Shown: positions 1 to 9,108, counted from the stretch's first letter. The stretch is DNA of 63,328 bases from Pseudomonas sp. UBA2684 (GCA_002354655.1 DELY01000035.1:1-63328); one strand, 5' to 3'. Program-made: numbers and translations. The notes: a model not told the origin generated them from the sequence alone.

Positions 1-656
1 TGTTCGTCGGTGGCGAAGGCCACGGGGTCGCCTTTGCGCTGGGGAATCAGGATCGAGGTGATTTCATCGACAAAGCGCCCGGCCGCGATGGCGGCCACGG
101 CCTTCTGCTGCGAGGCGGCGGCGAAGGCGTCCTGCGCTTCGCGGCTGATTTCGTACTTGTCGACTAGGTTCTCGGCGGTGATGCCCATGTGGTAGTCGTT
201 GAAGGCGTCCCGCAGGCCGTCGGTGATCATCGTGTCGACCAGTTGGGCGTGGCCCATGCGCAGGCCGGTGCGCGCGCCGGGCATGACGTAGGGCGCCAGG
301 CTCATGTTTTCCATGCCGCCGGCGATGATCACCTCGGCATCGCCGCAGCGGATCGCCTGGGCGCCCAGGTGCAGGGCTTTCAGGCCCGAGCCGCAGACCT
401 TGTTGAGGGTCAGCGCCGGCACCGCATGCGGCAGACCGGCGAGGATCGCCGCCTGGCGCGCCGGGTTCTGCCCGGAGCCTGCGGTGAGCACCTGGCCGAG
501 AATCACTTCGTCGACCTGCGCGCCGTCCAGGCCGGTCTGTTCCAGCAGGCGGCGGATCACCGCTGCGCCCAGTTCCGGTGCCGGGATATTCGCCAGCGCA
601 CCCTGAAAGCTGCCGATAGCGGTGCGGGTGGCGGCGACGATGACGACGTCGTGCAT
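1..656 (-). CDS. atoB: Acetyl-CoA C-acetyltransferase (thiolase), 3' part outside window
   Basis: Thiolase that condenses or cleaves acetoacetyl-CoA; cytoplasmic, last step of ketone-body and short-chain acyl-CoA breakdown. The reading frame runs off the window edge, so about 218 N-terminal residues of a family usually near 393 are seen. It opens MHDVVIVAATRTAIGSF, the usual thiolase start, and has the nucleophilic cysteine C88 in LNKVCGSGLKA, followed by the GGMENMS motif. The ATG at 656 has AGGAG seven bases upstream. It lies 27 bases after the CoA-transferase B gene on the same strand, so the three genes form one operon that activates a 3-oxoacid with CoA and then cleaves it. Confidence 0.93.
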   Translation of the reverse strand, partial: MHDVVIVAATRTAIGSFQGALANIPAPELGAAVIRRLLEQTGLDGAQVDEVILGQVLTAGSGQNPARQAAILAGLPHAVPALTLNKVCGSGLKALHLGAQAIRCGDAEVIIAGGMENMSLAPYVMPGARTGLRMGHAQLVDTMITDGLRDAFNDYHMGITAENLVDKYEISREAQDAFAAASQQKAVAAIAAGRFVDEITSILIPQRKGDPVAFATDE

Positions 657-683
657 GTGCGTTCTCCTGTCCAGGGCAAGCAT

Positions 684-1340
684 TTAAAAGGTCATTTCCG
701 CAACATCGTCCGGGACGATCAGGCGGCCTGCCGTTTTCGCGACAATTTCCTCGATGCTGACGCCCGGTGCGCGTTCGCGGAGGATGAAGGCACCGTCCGC
801 GATCTCCAGGTAGGCCAGATCGGTCAGCACCTTGCGGATGCAGCCGGCGCCGGTCAGCGGCAACGAGCAGCGCGGCAGCAGCTTGGATTCACCGTCCTTG
901 GAGGCGTGGGTCATGGTCACGATAATGTTCTCGGCCCCCGCCACCAGATCCATCGCGCCGCCCATGCCTTTGATCAGCTTGCCAGGGATCATCCACGACG
1001 CGATGTTGCCGGCGACATCCACCTCGAAGGCACCCAGCACCGTGAGATCGACATGACCGCCGCGAATCATCGCGAAAGACGCGGCCGAATCGAAGATCGA
1101 AGCACCACGGCGCGTGGTCACCGTCTGCTTGCCGGCGTTGATCATATCGGCGTCCACCTCGGCCTCGGTAGGGAACGCGCCCATCCCGAGCAGGCCGTTT
1201 TCCGACTGCAGCATTACGTCGATGCCTTCCGGGACGTAGTTGGCCACCAGGGTGGGAATACCGATACCCAAGTTGACGTAATAACCATCTTGCAGCTCGC
1301 GCGCAACGCGCTGAGCCATCTGCTCGCGGGACAGAGCCAT
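684..1340 (-). CDS. 3-oxoacid CoA-transferase subunit B (DhcB/ScoB/AtoA family)
   Basis: Beta subunit of a class I CoA-transferase that moves CoA from succinyl- or acetyl-CoA to a 3-oxoacid. 218 aa from the ATG at 1340 (MALSREQMAQRVA), normal for the family; the open frame extends 24 codons further upstream but overlaps the preceding gene and lacks family similarity. The catalytic glutamate is E47 in the QSENGLLGMG motif; the NLGIGIPT glycine-rich segment is at about 23-30. It follows subunit A by 34 bases and precedes the thiolase. With a divergent LysR gene, this order matches as I recall the P. aeruginosa dhcA-dhcB-atoB dehydrocarnitine CoA-transferase operon; acetoacetate transferase is the alternative substrate call. 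Confidence 0.93.
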   Translation of the reverse strand: MALSREQMAQRVARELQDGYYVNLGIGIPTLVANYVPEGIDVMLQSENGLLGMGAFPTEAEVDADMINAGKQTVTTRRGASIFDSAASFAMIRGGHVDLTVLGAFEVDVAGNIASWMIPGKLIKGMGGAMDLVAGAENIIVTMTHASKDGESKLLPRCSLPLTGAGCIRKVLTDLAYLEIADGAFILRERAPGVSIEEIVAKTAGRLIVPDDVAEMTF

Positions 1341-1374
1341 AGTACGAAACCTCTTGAACGTGGGGGGCGACGAA

Positions 1375-2073
1375 TCAGGCGCTGACGGTGCGTTTCTCGA
1401 TGCGTTTCTCAAAACGCCCCAGGATCACGCGGTCGACAAAGATGCCCGGGGTGTGGATCTGGCTCGGCTCCAGCTCGCCCGGCTCGACGATTTCCTCCAC
1501 TTCGACCACGGTGATACGCCCGGCGGCGGCGGCCAGCGGGTTGAAATTCTGCGCGGTATGGCGATAGACGACGTTGCCGAAATGGTCGGCTTTCCAGCCC
1601 TTGACGATGGCAAAGTCGCCGGTGATGGCGCGCTCAAGGATAAAGTGGCGACCATCGAAGGTGCGGGTTTCCTTACCGTCGGCCACGGGGGTGCCATAAC
1701 CGGTTGCGGTGTAGAACGCCGGAATCCCGGCTCCGCCGGCACGCAATTTTTCTGCGAGCGTGCCTTGTGGGGTCAACTCGACCTCCAGCTCGCCATTCAG
1801 CAGTTGCTGCTCGAACAGCGCATTTTCGCCGACATACGAGGCGACCATCTTGCGGATCTGGCGCTCTTCAAGCAGCAACCCAAGACCAAAGCCGTCGACT
1901 CCGCAGTTGTTGGACACCACGGTCAGCTCACGTGTGCCGCGCCGCCGAATTTCCGCGATAAGGTTCTCCGGAATGCCGCACAGACCGAATCCGCCGGCCA
2001 GCACCGTCATGCCATCCGCCAGACCGGCAAGTGCCTCTGCATAACTGCCTACGCGTTTATCGAGCCCTGCCAT
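1375..2073 (-). CDS. 3-oxoacid CoA-transferase subunit A (DhcA/ScoA/AtoD family)
   Basis: Alpha subunit pairing with the B subunit directly downstream. 232 aa, the usual length. It shows the glycine-rich CoA-binding segment [14 protein letters not shown] at about 26-39 and the conserved VVSNNCG and FYTATGYGT stretches. The ATG at 2073 has AGAGG upstream with normal spacing. First gene of the operon, read divergently from the LysR gene at 2198, so expression is probably controlled from the 124-base region between them. The sequence alone does not separate acetoacetate, 3-oxoadipate-like or dehydrocarnitine substrates; the gene order favours the carnitine/acetoacetate type. Confidence 0.93.
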   Translation of the reverse strand: MAGLDKRVGSYAEALAGLADGMTVLAGGFGLCGIPENLIAEIRRRGTRELTVVSNNCGVDGFGLGLLLEERQIRKMVASYVGENALFEQQLLNGELEVELTPQGTLAEKLRAGGAGIPAFYTATGYGTPVADGKETRTFDGRHFILERAITGDFAIVKGWKADHFGNVVYRHTAQNFNPLAAAAGRITVVEVEEIVEPGELEPSQIHTPGIFVDRVILGRFEKRIEKRTVSA

Positions 2074-2100
2074 GCACCGTACCTCTTGTATTTATTAAGG

Positions 2101-2188
2101 CGGCAGCCAGGCTGCCGGGAAGCGGATCACAGCTTCACCGGCCAGGACTAATTTGTTAAGTTTGTTTTTCTAATCCATTAATAAACAA
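2101..2188. promoter_or_regulatory. Divergent control region with hairpin and candidate LysR site
   Basis: Between the CoA-transferase operon and the LysR gene. A perfect 7-bp stem with a 3-base loop (CGGCAGC-CAG-GCTGCCG, 2101-2117) lies in the probable 5' leader of subunit A. An AT-rich inverted repeat, TTTGTTT (2161-2167) with AAACAA (2183-2188), is placed where a LysR-type activator usually binds, close to its own start. Assignment to the adjacent regulator is inference. Confidence 0.4.
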
Positions 2189-2197
2189 TTCAAATTA

Positions 2198-3109
2198 ATG
2201 ACCATCAAACAACTGCGCGCCTTTTTCACCGTCGCCCAAACCCTCAGCTTCGCCCAGGCCGGCGAACGCCTGCACCTGTCGCAACCAGCGCTGAGCCTGG
2301 CGATCAAGAGCTTGGAGGAATCCCTCGGAGGCCCGCTGTTGGTGCGCACCACGCGCAGCGTCAGCCTGACGGCAGAGGGCGAAACCCTGCTACCGCTGGC
2401 GCGCCGCCTGCTGACCGACTGGGACAACACCGAAGAACTGCTGCGTCAGCACTTCACCTTGCAGTTGGGCAAGGTGTCGATCGCCGCCATGCCCTCCTTC
2501 GCCGGCAACCTCTTGCCGGTCGCCCTCAAGGAGTTTCGCAGCCGCCATCCACGGGTCAATGTGACGGTGCATGACGTGATCAACGAACAGGTGCTGGAGA
2601 TGGTGCGCAACGGGCGCGTCGAACTGGGCATCCTGTTTGAACCGGACGCCCTCGACGGGTTGTGCTTCACGCCGTTTTACAACGACCGCTTCGTCGCGGT
2701 GGTGCCCGCCGACTCGGAACTGGCGAGCCGCCAGCAGATCAGTTGGCAGCAATTGCTGACCCAGAGCTTTATCACCTTGCAGCGCCCCTCGGCTCTGCGC
2801 CTGCTCCTCGAGGACGCCGTCAGCGCACAACTCGGCGGGCTGCCGGTGGCATTCGAGAGTCATCAGTTGGTCACGGTCGGCCGCATGGTCGCCAACGGTC
2901 TGGGCGTCAGCGCCGTACCGAGCCTGTGCATCCGCCAGATGGAAGAGATCGGCGCGCGTTGCGTAACGCTGGTGGAGCCGATAGTCGAGCGCCGGGTTGG
3001 CCTGCTGCGGCTTGCCGACCAACAACTGTCGAGTGCGGCACAAGGCCTGTGCGACGTGCTGGAAAAGAACATCGACCTGTTTACCGCGTCATTGCTCGAC
3101 CCGCAGTAA
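2198..3109 (+). CDS. LysR-family transcriptional regulator (DhcR-like)
   Basis: Cytoplasmic DNA-binding regulator, 303 aa, the usual LysR length. The N-terminal winged helix-turn-helix is at about 1-60 (FFTVAQTLSFAQAGERLHLS then QPALSLAIKSLEESLGG), followed by a periplasmic-binding-like effector domain from about residue 90. It is divergent from the CoA-transferase/thiolase operon, the standard arrangement for a LysR activator of its neighbour, and by synteny would be the DhcR equivalent. The ATG at 2198 has no good Shine-Dalgarno sequence upstream (AT-rich leader), so translation may be weak or the leader short. Confidence 0.9.
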   Translation: MTIKQLRAFFTVAQTLSFAQAGERLHLSQPALSLAIKSLEESLGGPLLVRTTRSVSLTAEGETLLPLARRLLTDWDNTEELLRQHFTLQLGKVSIAAMPSFAGNLLPVALKEFRSRHPRVNVTVHDVINEQVLEMVRNGRVELGILFEPDALDGLCFTPFYNDRFVAVVPADSELASRQQISWQQLLTQSFITLQRPSALRLLLEDAVSAQLGGLPVAFESHQLVTVGRMVANGLGVSAVPSLCIRQMEEIGARCVTLVEPIVERRVGLLRLADQQLSSAAQGLCDVLEKNIDLFTASLLDPQ

Positions 3110-3118
3110 CCGCAGCGG

Positions 3119-3823
3119 TTACCAGCCCAGGGTTTCTTTAAGGAAGGGAATGGTCAGTTTGCGTTGGGCTTGCAGAGAGGCCTGGTCCAGGCGCTCGAGC
3201 AACTCAAACAGCGCACTCATGCTGCGCTCGCCACGGGTCAGGATAAAGCGCCCGACGTCATCGCCCAGGTGCAGGCCGCGCCGTGACGCGCGCAATTGCA
3301 GCGCGCGCAACTTGTCTTCATCGGACAGCGATTGCAGCTGGAAGACCAGCGCCAAGGTCAGCCGCGACTGCAAATCGGCCAGTTTCACCGGCAGCTCGCG
3401 CGGCGAAGTGCTGGCCGCCAGCAGCAAGCGTCGCCCGCTGTCGCGCAGGCGGTTGAACAGGTGAAACAACGCCTCTTCCCACTCCCCGCGCCCGGCCACC
3501 GCATCCACATCGTCGAGGCAGACCAGCTCGCACTGCTCCAGGTTATCCAGCAACGCCGGACCGAACTCGACCACGTCGGCCAACGGCAGGTACACCGCCG
3601 GCTCACCACGCTGCTCGAAGCGCAAACACGCGGCTTGCAACAGATGACTACGGCCCACGCCCTCGCCGCCCCACAGGTAGATCAGGCTTTCCGTCCAGCC
3701 CGCATCCGCCTCACACAGGCGCTCGACATAGCCGAGCGCCGCAGCGTTGGCACCGGGGTAGTAATTGGCAAAGGTGGCGTCATCGCGCAGACGCACACCG
3801 AGCGGCAGTTGAATGGGTGTCAT
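3119..3823 (-). CDS. hda: DnaA regulatory inactivator Hda
   Basis: AAA+ DnaA paralogue that, with the DNA-loaded sliding clamp, promotes hydrolysis of DnaA-bound ATP and so limits re-initiation of replication. 234 aa, normal for Hda. The N-terminal IQLPLGVRLRDDATF contains the short clamp-binding QLPLGV motif; the P-loop region is WGGEGVGRSHLLQA (about 51-64), Walker B is LVCLDDVDAV (about 99-108). It lacks the DnaA domain IV. Its start overlaps the stop of the upstream permease gene by four bases (ATGA), so the two are translationally coupled, as in other pseudomonads. Confidence 0.95.
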   Translation of the reverse strand: MTPIQLPLGVRLRDDATFANYYPGANAAALGYVERLCEADAGWTESLIYLWGGEGVGRSHLLQAACLRFEQRGEPAVYLPLADVVEFGPALLDNLEQCELVCLDDVDAVAGRGEWEEALFHLFNRLRDSGRRLLLAASTSPRELPVKLADLQSRLTLALVFQLQSLSDEDKLRALQLRASRRGLHLGDDVGRFILTRGERSMSALFELLERLDQASLQAQRKLTIPFLKETLGW

Positions 3824-4911
3824 GCAGGGCTGTGCGGCTCGTCAGGGCCGTCGGGAGACTCTTGATAAAGGTCAGAAAGTTTATAGAAATCATGGGCATG
3901 ACGCACTAAAACCATAATCACCGCGGCAACCGGCAGGGCCAGCAGCACACCACTGAAGCCAAACAGCTGACCGCCGGCCATGATCGCGAAGATTACCGCG
4001 ACCGGGTGCAGGCCGATGCGATCGCCGACCAGCCATGGCGTCAGCAGCATGCCTTCGAGCATCTGCCCGACAATAAATACCGCGGCAATCGCCAGCAATG
4101 GGTAGAAATCGCCGCCGAACTGGAACAGCCCGGCGGTCAAGGCCGCGCCAATCCCCACGACCACGCCCAGGTACGGCACGATGCTGGCCAGGCCGGCGAG
4201 CACACCGATCAACAAGCCCAACTCCAGGCCGATCAGCATCAGCCCGGCGGCATACATCACCCCCAGCGCCAGCATCACCAACAGCTGCCCGCGCAGGAAA
4301 GCCCCGAGCACTTCATGGCACTCGCCGACCAATTGCACCACCAACCCTTCACGACTGCGCGGCAACAGGCCACGCAGCTTGGCGACCATCAGGTCCCAGT
4401 CGCGCATCAGGTAAAAGCTCACCACCGGTATCAGCAGCAAGTTGGCCAGCCAGCCCATCAGCGCCATGCTTGAGGCGGTGAATTTCGACAGCAGCACCCC
4501 GACGATATCGGTGGTTTTTCCCAAGTGTTCGGAAAAGGCCGCCTTCAACTGATCGAAGCGCCAGAAGCCATCGGCCAGACCCAACTTCGCCTGTACCCAC
4601 GGCAAGGCCTCGTGTTGAGCCCAGTCGAGCATCTGCGGCGCCAGCTCGTAAAGGCGCATCAATTGCTTGCCCAGCATCGGCACCAGCACCAGCAGCAAGA
4701 TCGCCATGAGCAGGCTGAATAGCGCGAAGACCACCACCACTCCCCAGGTCCGCGAGAGCTTCCACCGCTCCAGGCGATCCACCAGCGGGTCACCCAGATA
4801 GGCCAGCAGCACACCAATCAGGAACGGCGAAAGGATCGGGTGCAGCAGGTACAGCAACCAGCCGAGCAGTAACAGCCCAGCTATCCATAGCCAGCGAGGT
4901 GAATCGATCAT
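3820..4911 (-). CDS. AI-2E/PerM-family inner-membrane permease
   Basis: Polytopic membrane protein of the AI-2E exporter/PerM family, 363 aa. About eight hydrophobic segments are visible, the first at about 8-40 (WIAGLLLLGWLLYLLHPILS) and a cluster at about 205-340 with the family's glycine-rich loops. Members export a variety of solutes or act as Na+/H+ antiporters; the substrate here cannot be read from sequence. The gene ends four bases into hda, an arrangement shared across Pseudomonas, which suggests co-transcription rather than a shared function. Confidence 0.9.
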   Translation of the reverse strand: MIDSPRWLWIAGLLLLGWLLYLLHPILSPFLIGVLLAYLGDPLVDRLERWKLSRTWGVVVVFALFSLLMAILLLVLVPMLGKQLMRLYELAPQMLDWAQHEALPWVQAKLGLADGFWRFDQLKAAFSEHLGKTTDIVGVLLSKFTASSMALMGWLANLLLIPVVSFYLMRDWDLMVAKLRGLLPRSREGLVVQLVGECHEVLGAFLRGQLLVMLALGVMYAAGLMLIGLELGLLIGVLAGLASIVPYLGVVVGIGAALTAGLFQFGGDFYPLLAIAAVFIVGQMLEGMLLTPWLVGDRIGLHPVAVIFAIMAGGQLFGFSGVLLALPVAAVIMVLVRHAHDFYKLSDLYQESPDGPDEPHSPA

Positions 4912-4977
4912 GCCCAGCCCTCAATGTACGCAACAGACGGTTAGCGACGCCCAACCCTAAACGCCCGCCACAACGTG

Positions 4978-5014
4978 AAAAAAGAAACCGCTGCCAGTGT
5001 GCAGCGGTTTCTTT
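4978..5014 (-). terminator. Rho-independent terminator after the DUF2066 gene
   Basis: A 13-bp perfect stem (AAAGAAACCGCTG, 4981-4993, with its complement at 5002-5014) and a loop of eight. Read on the minus strand it is followed by a run of T, 33 bases after the DUF2066 stop codon. Confidence 0.85.
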
Positions 5015-5046
5015 ACCAACAACGATGAATAGCGCTGCGCCGCAGT

Positions 5047-6093
5047 CTACCAGCGAAAGCGCAGCACATCCGTGCGCGGCAGCACTTGCGGCGCCGGCTC
5101 AGCGGCCGGCTGCCCAGCGGGGGCCTGACTGGCGTCGACCGGTGCGGCTTCGGCTGGCGCCTCCTGCAGGCGCGCCAAAGCCAATTGCGCGCGCAGTTGT
5201 TCGGCGCTGGCGTTGACCCGATAGGTCAGACGATCCCCTTCGACCTTGCGCAATTGCGCGCCGAACGGTTCGAGAATCCGCTGTAACTCGGCATAGCGCG
5301 TCAGATCGGCGCCCTGCACTTCCAGGGTCAGGCTGGATGCCGCGCCCGGCGCGACCACAAAACGCGGCGCCAGGCGCTCGCTCACCGCCAGCAGCACGGC
5401 ATCGGCCAATGCCGCCTGATCGGCGCCTTGGACCTTGCCCTGCTCACGGGCATCGCCCAGCCACAAGCGCCATTCGGCTTGCCACTGGCCACTCTCTTCA
5501 CGGGCATGCACCGCCAGCAGGGCATCGGCCGCGTAACGCTCGGACGCCGTACGCAATGCGCTGGGGTCAGTGGCCTGCAAATTTTCCGGGGTCGCCAGCA
5601 ATTGCTCGCTCAGGTCGGCCAACGGCAAGCGCAGCGGTAAGCCGCGGTGCTGCGCCGCCTGACGCAACGGCGCGGCGCTGCCTTGGCCATCGCCGACCAT
5701 GTTCGAGCCGCTGCTGGCGTCGTTCAGCCACCAGGCCAGGATCGCCGGGCGGTTGGCGCCCCACAGCGCCAGACCGGCCTGGCGCAGGCTGCGGTCGGTG
5801 CTGACCGGGTCGAAGTCGACCAGCAGGCTGTCATCTTCATAGCCGTACTGGCTGACGATCTGTTGCGGGTCCTTGCGCAGCTCGGCCAGCGCCGCGCTCT
5901 GCGCCGCCTCGCGACTGCCGGTCAGGCGCAGCACCAGGGTCTCCAGCGCGCCCTGCAAAGCGGCATTGCGCGCTTCCGGTTGCTGGCTGGCAACGGGTTC
6001 GCGCACCTGATACAGGTCACTCACCGTCGCCGCGAAGCCGGGCACACTGAACAACCACAGACACACAACAAGCAGGCGAACGATCGGGCGCAT
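5047..6093 (-). CDS. DUF2066 domain-containing exported protein
   Basis: Function unknown. 348 aa from the ATG at 6093, which begins a clear signal peptide (MRPIVRLLVVCLWLFSVPGF, cleavage likely after FAA). A GTG 18 codons upstream (6147) would bury the signal, so it is rejected. The DUF2066 region follows directly (VSDLYQVREPV... ETLVLRLTGS, about 23-200). The C-terminal 30 residues are proline/alanine-rich (AEAAPVDASQAPAG), a probable unstructured tail. It sits between hda-perM and purM on the opposite strand to purM, its usual Pseudomonas position, and is probably periplasmic. Confidence 0.88.
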   Translation of the reverse strand: MRPIVRLLVVCLWLFSVPGFAATVSDLYQVREPVASQQPEARNAALQGALETLVLRLTGSREAAQSAALAELRKDPQQIVSQYGYEDDSLLVDFDPVSTDRSLRQAGLALWGANRPAILAWWLNDASSGSNMVGDGQGSAAPLRQAAQHRGLPLRLPLADLSEQLLATPENLQATDPSALRTASERYAADALLAVHAREESGQWQAEWRLWLGDAREQGKVQGADQAALADAVLLAVSERLAPRFVVAPGAASSLTLEVQGADLTRYAELQRILEPFGAQLRKVEGDRLTYRVNASAEQLRAQLALARLQEAPAEAAPVDASQAPAGQPAAEPAPQVLPRTDVLRFRW

Positions 6094-6303
6094 TGAAGAG
6101 GTTCTCGACGGACGGAAGGCGACGCGCAGCAGCCTGACAGGCCACACGCACAGGCTTATACCTTAAACAGCCGCCCGCGCCCCGGCAACCACAGCGCCAC
6201 GCGGGTGGTCGCTGCCTGGCAAGCCTGATAAAATCGCGCGCCTTCGCAGACCGAGCGCTTGCGCGCCGGTGCACATCCGATTTTCCCTTAAAGGCCTGGA
6301 TCT

Positions 6304-7362
6304 ATGAGCAAGCAACCCTCCATCAGCTACAAGGACGCAGGTGTAGACATCGACGCGGGCGAAGCCCTGGTCGAACGCATCAAAGGCGTGGCCAAGCGCA
6401 CCGCCCGTCCGGAAGTCATGGGTGGCCTGGGCGGCTTTGGCGCGCTCTGCGAGATCCCGGCCGGTTACAAGCAGCCGGTACTGGTGTCCGGCACCGACGG
6501 CGTCGGCACCAAGCTGCGCCTGGCGCTGAACCTGAACAAACACGACAGCATCGGCCAGGATCTGGTCGCCATGTGCGTCAACGACCTGGTCGTCTGTGGC
6601 GCCGAGCCGCTGTTCTTCCTCGACTACTACGCCACCGGCAAACTCAACGTTGACATCGCGGCCACCGTGGTCACCGGCATCGGCGCCGGTTGCGAACTGG
6701 CCGGCTGCTCGCTGGTCGGCGGTGAAACCGCGGAAATGCCAGGCATGTACGAAGGCGAAGACTACGACCTGGCCGGTTTCTGCGTCGGCGTGGTGGAAAA
6801 AGCCGAAATCATCGACGGTTCGAAAGTCGCCAGCGGCGACGCGCTGATCGCTCTGCCGTCCTCCGGCCCGCACTCCAATGGCTACTCGCTGATCCGCAAG
6901 ATCATCGAAGTCGCGGGTGCCGACATCGAAACCACCGAGGTCGATGGCAAGCCACTGACCGACCTGCTGATGGCGCCGACGCGCATCTACGTCAAGCCGC
7001 TGCTCAAGCTGATCAAGGACACCGGCGCAGTCAAAGCCATGGCCCACATCACCGGTGGCGGCCTGCTCGACAACATCCCACGCGTCCTGCCGGAAGGCGC
7101 CCAAGCGGTAGTCGACGTGGCCAGCTGGACCCGCCCGGCGGTCTTCGATTGGCTGCAGGCGCAAGGCAATGTCGACGAGACCGAGATGCACCGCGTGCTC
7201 AACTGTGGCGTCGGCATGGTCATCTGCGTTGCCCATGATCAGGTTGAACTCACCCTCGAAACCCTGCGCGCCTCGGGCGAGCAGCCGTGGGTGATTGGCC
7301 AGATCGCCGCCGCAGCCGAAGGCGCCGAGCGTGTCGTGCTGAATAACCTGAAAAGCCACTGA
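6304..7362 (+). CDS. purM: Phosphoribosylformylglycinamidine cyclo-ligase
   Basis: AIR synthetase, fifth step of de novo purine synthesis: ATP-dependent closure of FGAM to aminoimidazole ribonucleotide. 352 aa, typical length. Family signatures: [13 protein letters not shown] (about 40-52), [13 protein letters not shown] (about 63-75), the [20 protein letters not shown] segment and [11 protein letters not shown]. The stop codon overlaps the purN start by one base (TGATG), so purM and purN form a coupled operon. The 210 bases upstream separate it from the divergent DUF2066 gene and must hold its promoter; no purine riboswitch is apparent. Confidence 0.97.
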   Translation: MSKQPSISYKDAGVDIDAGEALVERIKGVAKRTARPEVMGGLGGFGALCEIPAGYKQPVLVSGTDGVGTKLRLALNLNKHDSIGQDLVAMCVNDLVVCGAEPLFFLDYYATGKLNVDIAATVVTGIGAGCELAGCSLVGGETAEMPGMYEGEDYDLAGFCVGVVEKAEIIDGSKVASGDALIALPSSGPHSNGYSLIRKIIEVAGADIETTEVDGKPLTDLLMAPTRIYVKPLLKLIKDTGAVKAMAHITGGGLLDNIPRVLPEGAQAVVDVASWTRPAVFDWLQAQGNVDETEMHRVLNCGVGMVICVAHDQVELTLETLRASGEQPWVIGQIAAAAEGAERVVLNNLKSH

Positions 7363-8012
7363 TGCCGACATCCTGCAATGTGGTGGTGCTGCTCTCAGGC
7401 ACAGGCAGCAACCTGCAGGCATTGATCGACAGCTTGGCCGCTGCTGAGACGCCCGCCCGTATCTGCGCGGTGATTTCCAACCGCGCCGAAGCGTACGGCT
7501 TGCAGCGCGCAACGGCGGCCGGTATCGCCACACGGACCCTCGATCACCGCCAGTTCGACGGCCGCGAAGCCTTCGACACGGCGCTGCTCGAGACCATCGA
7601 TGGCTTCGAGCCACAGCTGGTGGTGCTGGCCGGTTTCATGCGCATCCTCAGCCCAGGCTTCGTCCGCCACTACAGCGGGCGCCTGCTGAACATCCATCCC
7701 TCGCTGCTGCCCAAATACAAAGGCCTGCACACCCATCAGCGGGCGCTGGACGCGGGCGACAGCGAGCACGGCTGCAGCGTGCACTTCGTTACCGAGGAAC
7801 TCGATGGTGGCCCCCTGGTCGTACAAGCTGTAGTCCCGGTACAGCCGCACGACACGCCGGACAGCCTGGCCAAGCGCGTTCATCAACAAGAACACCTGAT
7901 CTATCCGCTGGCCGTGCGCTGGTTTGCCGAAGGCCGCTTGCGCCTTGGCGAGCAAGGCGCAATGCTGGATGGCCAATCGTTGCCGAGTACCGGCCACACG
8001 ATCCGAACTTAG
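7362..8012 (+). CDS. purN: Phosphoribosylglycinamide formyltransferase
   Basis: Transfers formyl from 10-formyl-tetrahydrofolate to GAR in purine synthesis. 216 aa. The three catalytic residues of the family are in place: N110 and H112 in LLNIHPSLLP and D148 in EELDGG. The N-terminal substrate loop is VLLSGTGSNLQAL (9-21). Coupled to purM by a one-base overlap. The next gene begins eight bases after the stop, so DUF3108 is probably in the same transcript. Confidence 0.97.
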   Translation: MPTSCNVVVLLSGTGSNLQALIDSLAAAETPARICAVISNRAEAYGLQRATAAGIATRTLDHRQFDGREAFDTALLETIDGFEPQLVVLAGFMRILSPGFVRHYSGRLLNIHPSLLPKYKGLHTHQRALDAGDSEHGCSVHFVTEELDGGPLVVQAVVPVQPHDTPDSLAKRVHQQEHLIYPLAVRWFAEGRLRLGEQGAMLDGQSLPSTGHTIRT

Positions 8013-8020
8013 GAGACACC

Positions 8021-8737
8021 ATGCGTCGCGCCTTACTGTTCGCTCTCGCTTTATTCAGCCTGCCGGCCCTTGCCGCAGAGCTGAAACCGTTTTCCGCCAG
8101 CTACACCGCTGACTGGAAGCAACTGCCCATCAGCGGCACCGCCGAACGCGGCTTGCAGGCACTCGACGATGGCCGTTGGCAGCTCAGCTTCGAAGCCTCC
8201 ATGCTGGTTGCCAGCCTGAGCGAAGAAAGTACCTTTCGCGTCGAAAATGGCGCCTTCCTGCCGCTGACCTACCGCTTCGAGCGCAGCGGCCTGGGCAAGG
8301 GCAAGGAAATCGAACAGGACTTCGACTGGAGCGCGAAACAGGTGATCGGCAACGACCGCGGCAACCCCGTGCGCTTTCCGCTCAACCGTGGCCTGCAAGA
8401 CAAATCGACCTACCAGTTGGCCCTGCAATACGACGTGGCCGCCGGCAAGCAAAGCATGAGCTACCAAGTGGTCGATGGCGACGAAATCGAAACCTACGAC
8501 TTTCGCGTGCTCGGCGAAGAGGTCGTGCGCACCAAGGCCGGCCTGATCGATGCGATCAAGGTCGAGCGCGTACGCGACCCGACCCAAAGCAGCCGCAAGA
8601 CCGTGCTGTGGTTCGCCAAGGACTGGAGCCACCTGCTGGTACGCCTGCATCAGGTGGAAAAAGACGGCAAGGAATACCAGATCATGCTCAAAGACGGCAC
8701 GGTCGACGGCAAACCGGTGCAAGGCCGCCGCGACTGA
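8021..8737 (+). CDS. DUF3108 domain-containing exported protein
   Basis: Function unknown; 238 aa with a signal peptide (MRRALLFALALFSLPALAAE, cleavage after ALA). The mature part is a DUF3108 domain, predicted beta-rich, beginning LKPFSASYTADWKQLPISG and with the family's YRFERSGLGKGKEIEQDFDW segment. Members are periplasmic or outer-membrane associated. AGGAGA sits eight bases before the ATG. It is the last gene of purM-purN-DUF3108, closed by a strong terminator 16 bases after the stop; the pairing with purine genes is conserved in Pseudomonas without a known reason. Confidence 0.88.
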   Translation: MRRALLFALALFSLPALAAELKPFSASYTADWKQLPISGTAERGLQALDDGRWQLSFEASMLVASLSEESTFRVENGAFLPLTYRFERSGLGKGKEIEQDFDWSAKQVIGNDRGNPVRFPLNRGLQDKSTYQLALQYDVAAGKQSMSYQVVDGDEIETYDFRVLGEEVVRTKAGLIDAIKVERVRDPTQSSRKTVLWFAKDWSHLLVRLHQVEKDGKEYQIMLKDGTVDGKPVQGRRD

Positions 8738-8752
8738 GCGAGCCAGCACTTG

Positions 8753-8778
8753 AAAAGCCGGGCCATGCCCGGCTTTTT
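8753..8778 (+). terminator. Rho-independent terminator of the purMN operon
   Basis: AAAAGCCGGGC-CAT-GCCCGGCTTTTT: perfect GC stem flanked by A and T runs, 16 bases after the DUF3108 stop. Confidence 0.93.
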
Positions 8779-8832
8779 ACTGCCTGCCATTCGCGGCTAC
8801 GCTTGTCTGTATCTCCCGACGTGGGGCCGACG

Positions 8833-9108
8833 ATGAACGAACGCTACCAACCCCTGGCCTGCGACCTGTACGACTACCTTGAGATCGCCTGCCTGCACCA
8901 TTACCAGCTGTTTATCGAGCAGGTCGACGGCGACAGCCTCGAAGCCGAGGCGCTGACCACCGAAACCACACCGAGCAAGGAAGAATTCCTCATCGTCCGC
9001 AGCGCCAGCGGCGAACAGCGCCTGCGCCTCGATCAGCTGAGCGCCATCACCCCGCTGAACGCAGGCGCCAGTTTTGGCCGGGTACTGCTGGTTAACCGCA
9101 AATGCTGA
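8833..9108 (+). CDS. rof: Rho-binding antiterminator (Rof/YaeO family)
   Basis: Small Rho inhibitor that blocks the RNA-binding site of Rho and so reduces factor-dependent termination. 91 aa from the ATG at 8833. The opening MNERYQPLACDLYDYLEIAC and the later EEFLIVRSASGEQRLRLDQL closely follow E. coli Rof (MNDTYQPINCDDYDNLELAC; LRLDKI). The same frame is open much further upstream, across DUF3108, but only this segment has family similarity and it lies beyond the purMN terminator, so it is its own unit. Confidence 0.9.
   Translation: MNERYQPLACDLYDYLEIACLHHYQLFIEQVDGDSLEAEALTTETTPSKEEFLIVRSASGEQRLRLDQLSAITPLNAGASFGRVLLVNRKC

Noticed and set aside
6163-7614. 483-residue open frame antisense to purM
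   Set aside because: Shadow of purM-purN, which have every catalytic residue.
8176-9108. 310-residue frame that could make a fusion ending in Rof
   Set aside because: The first 219 residues are an alternative frame of DUF3108 and cross its terminator; only the last 91 residues, from the ATG at 8833, match Rof.
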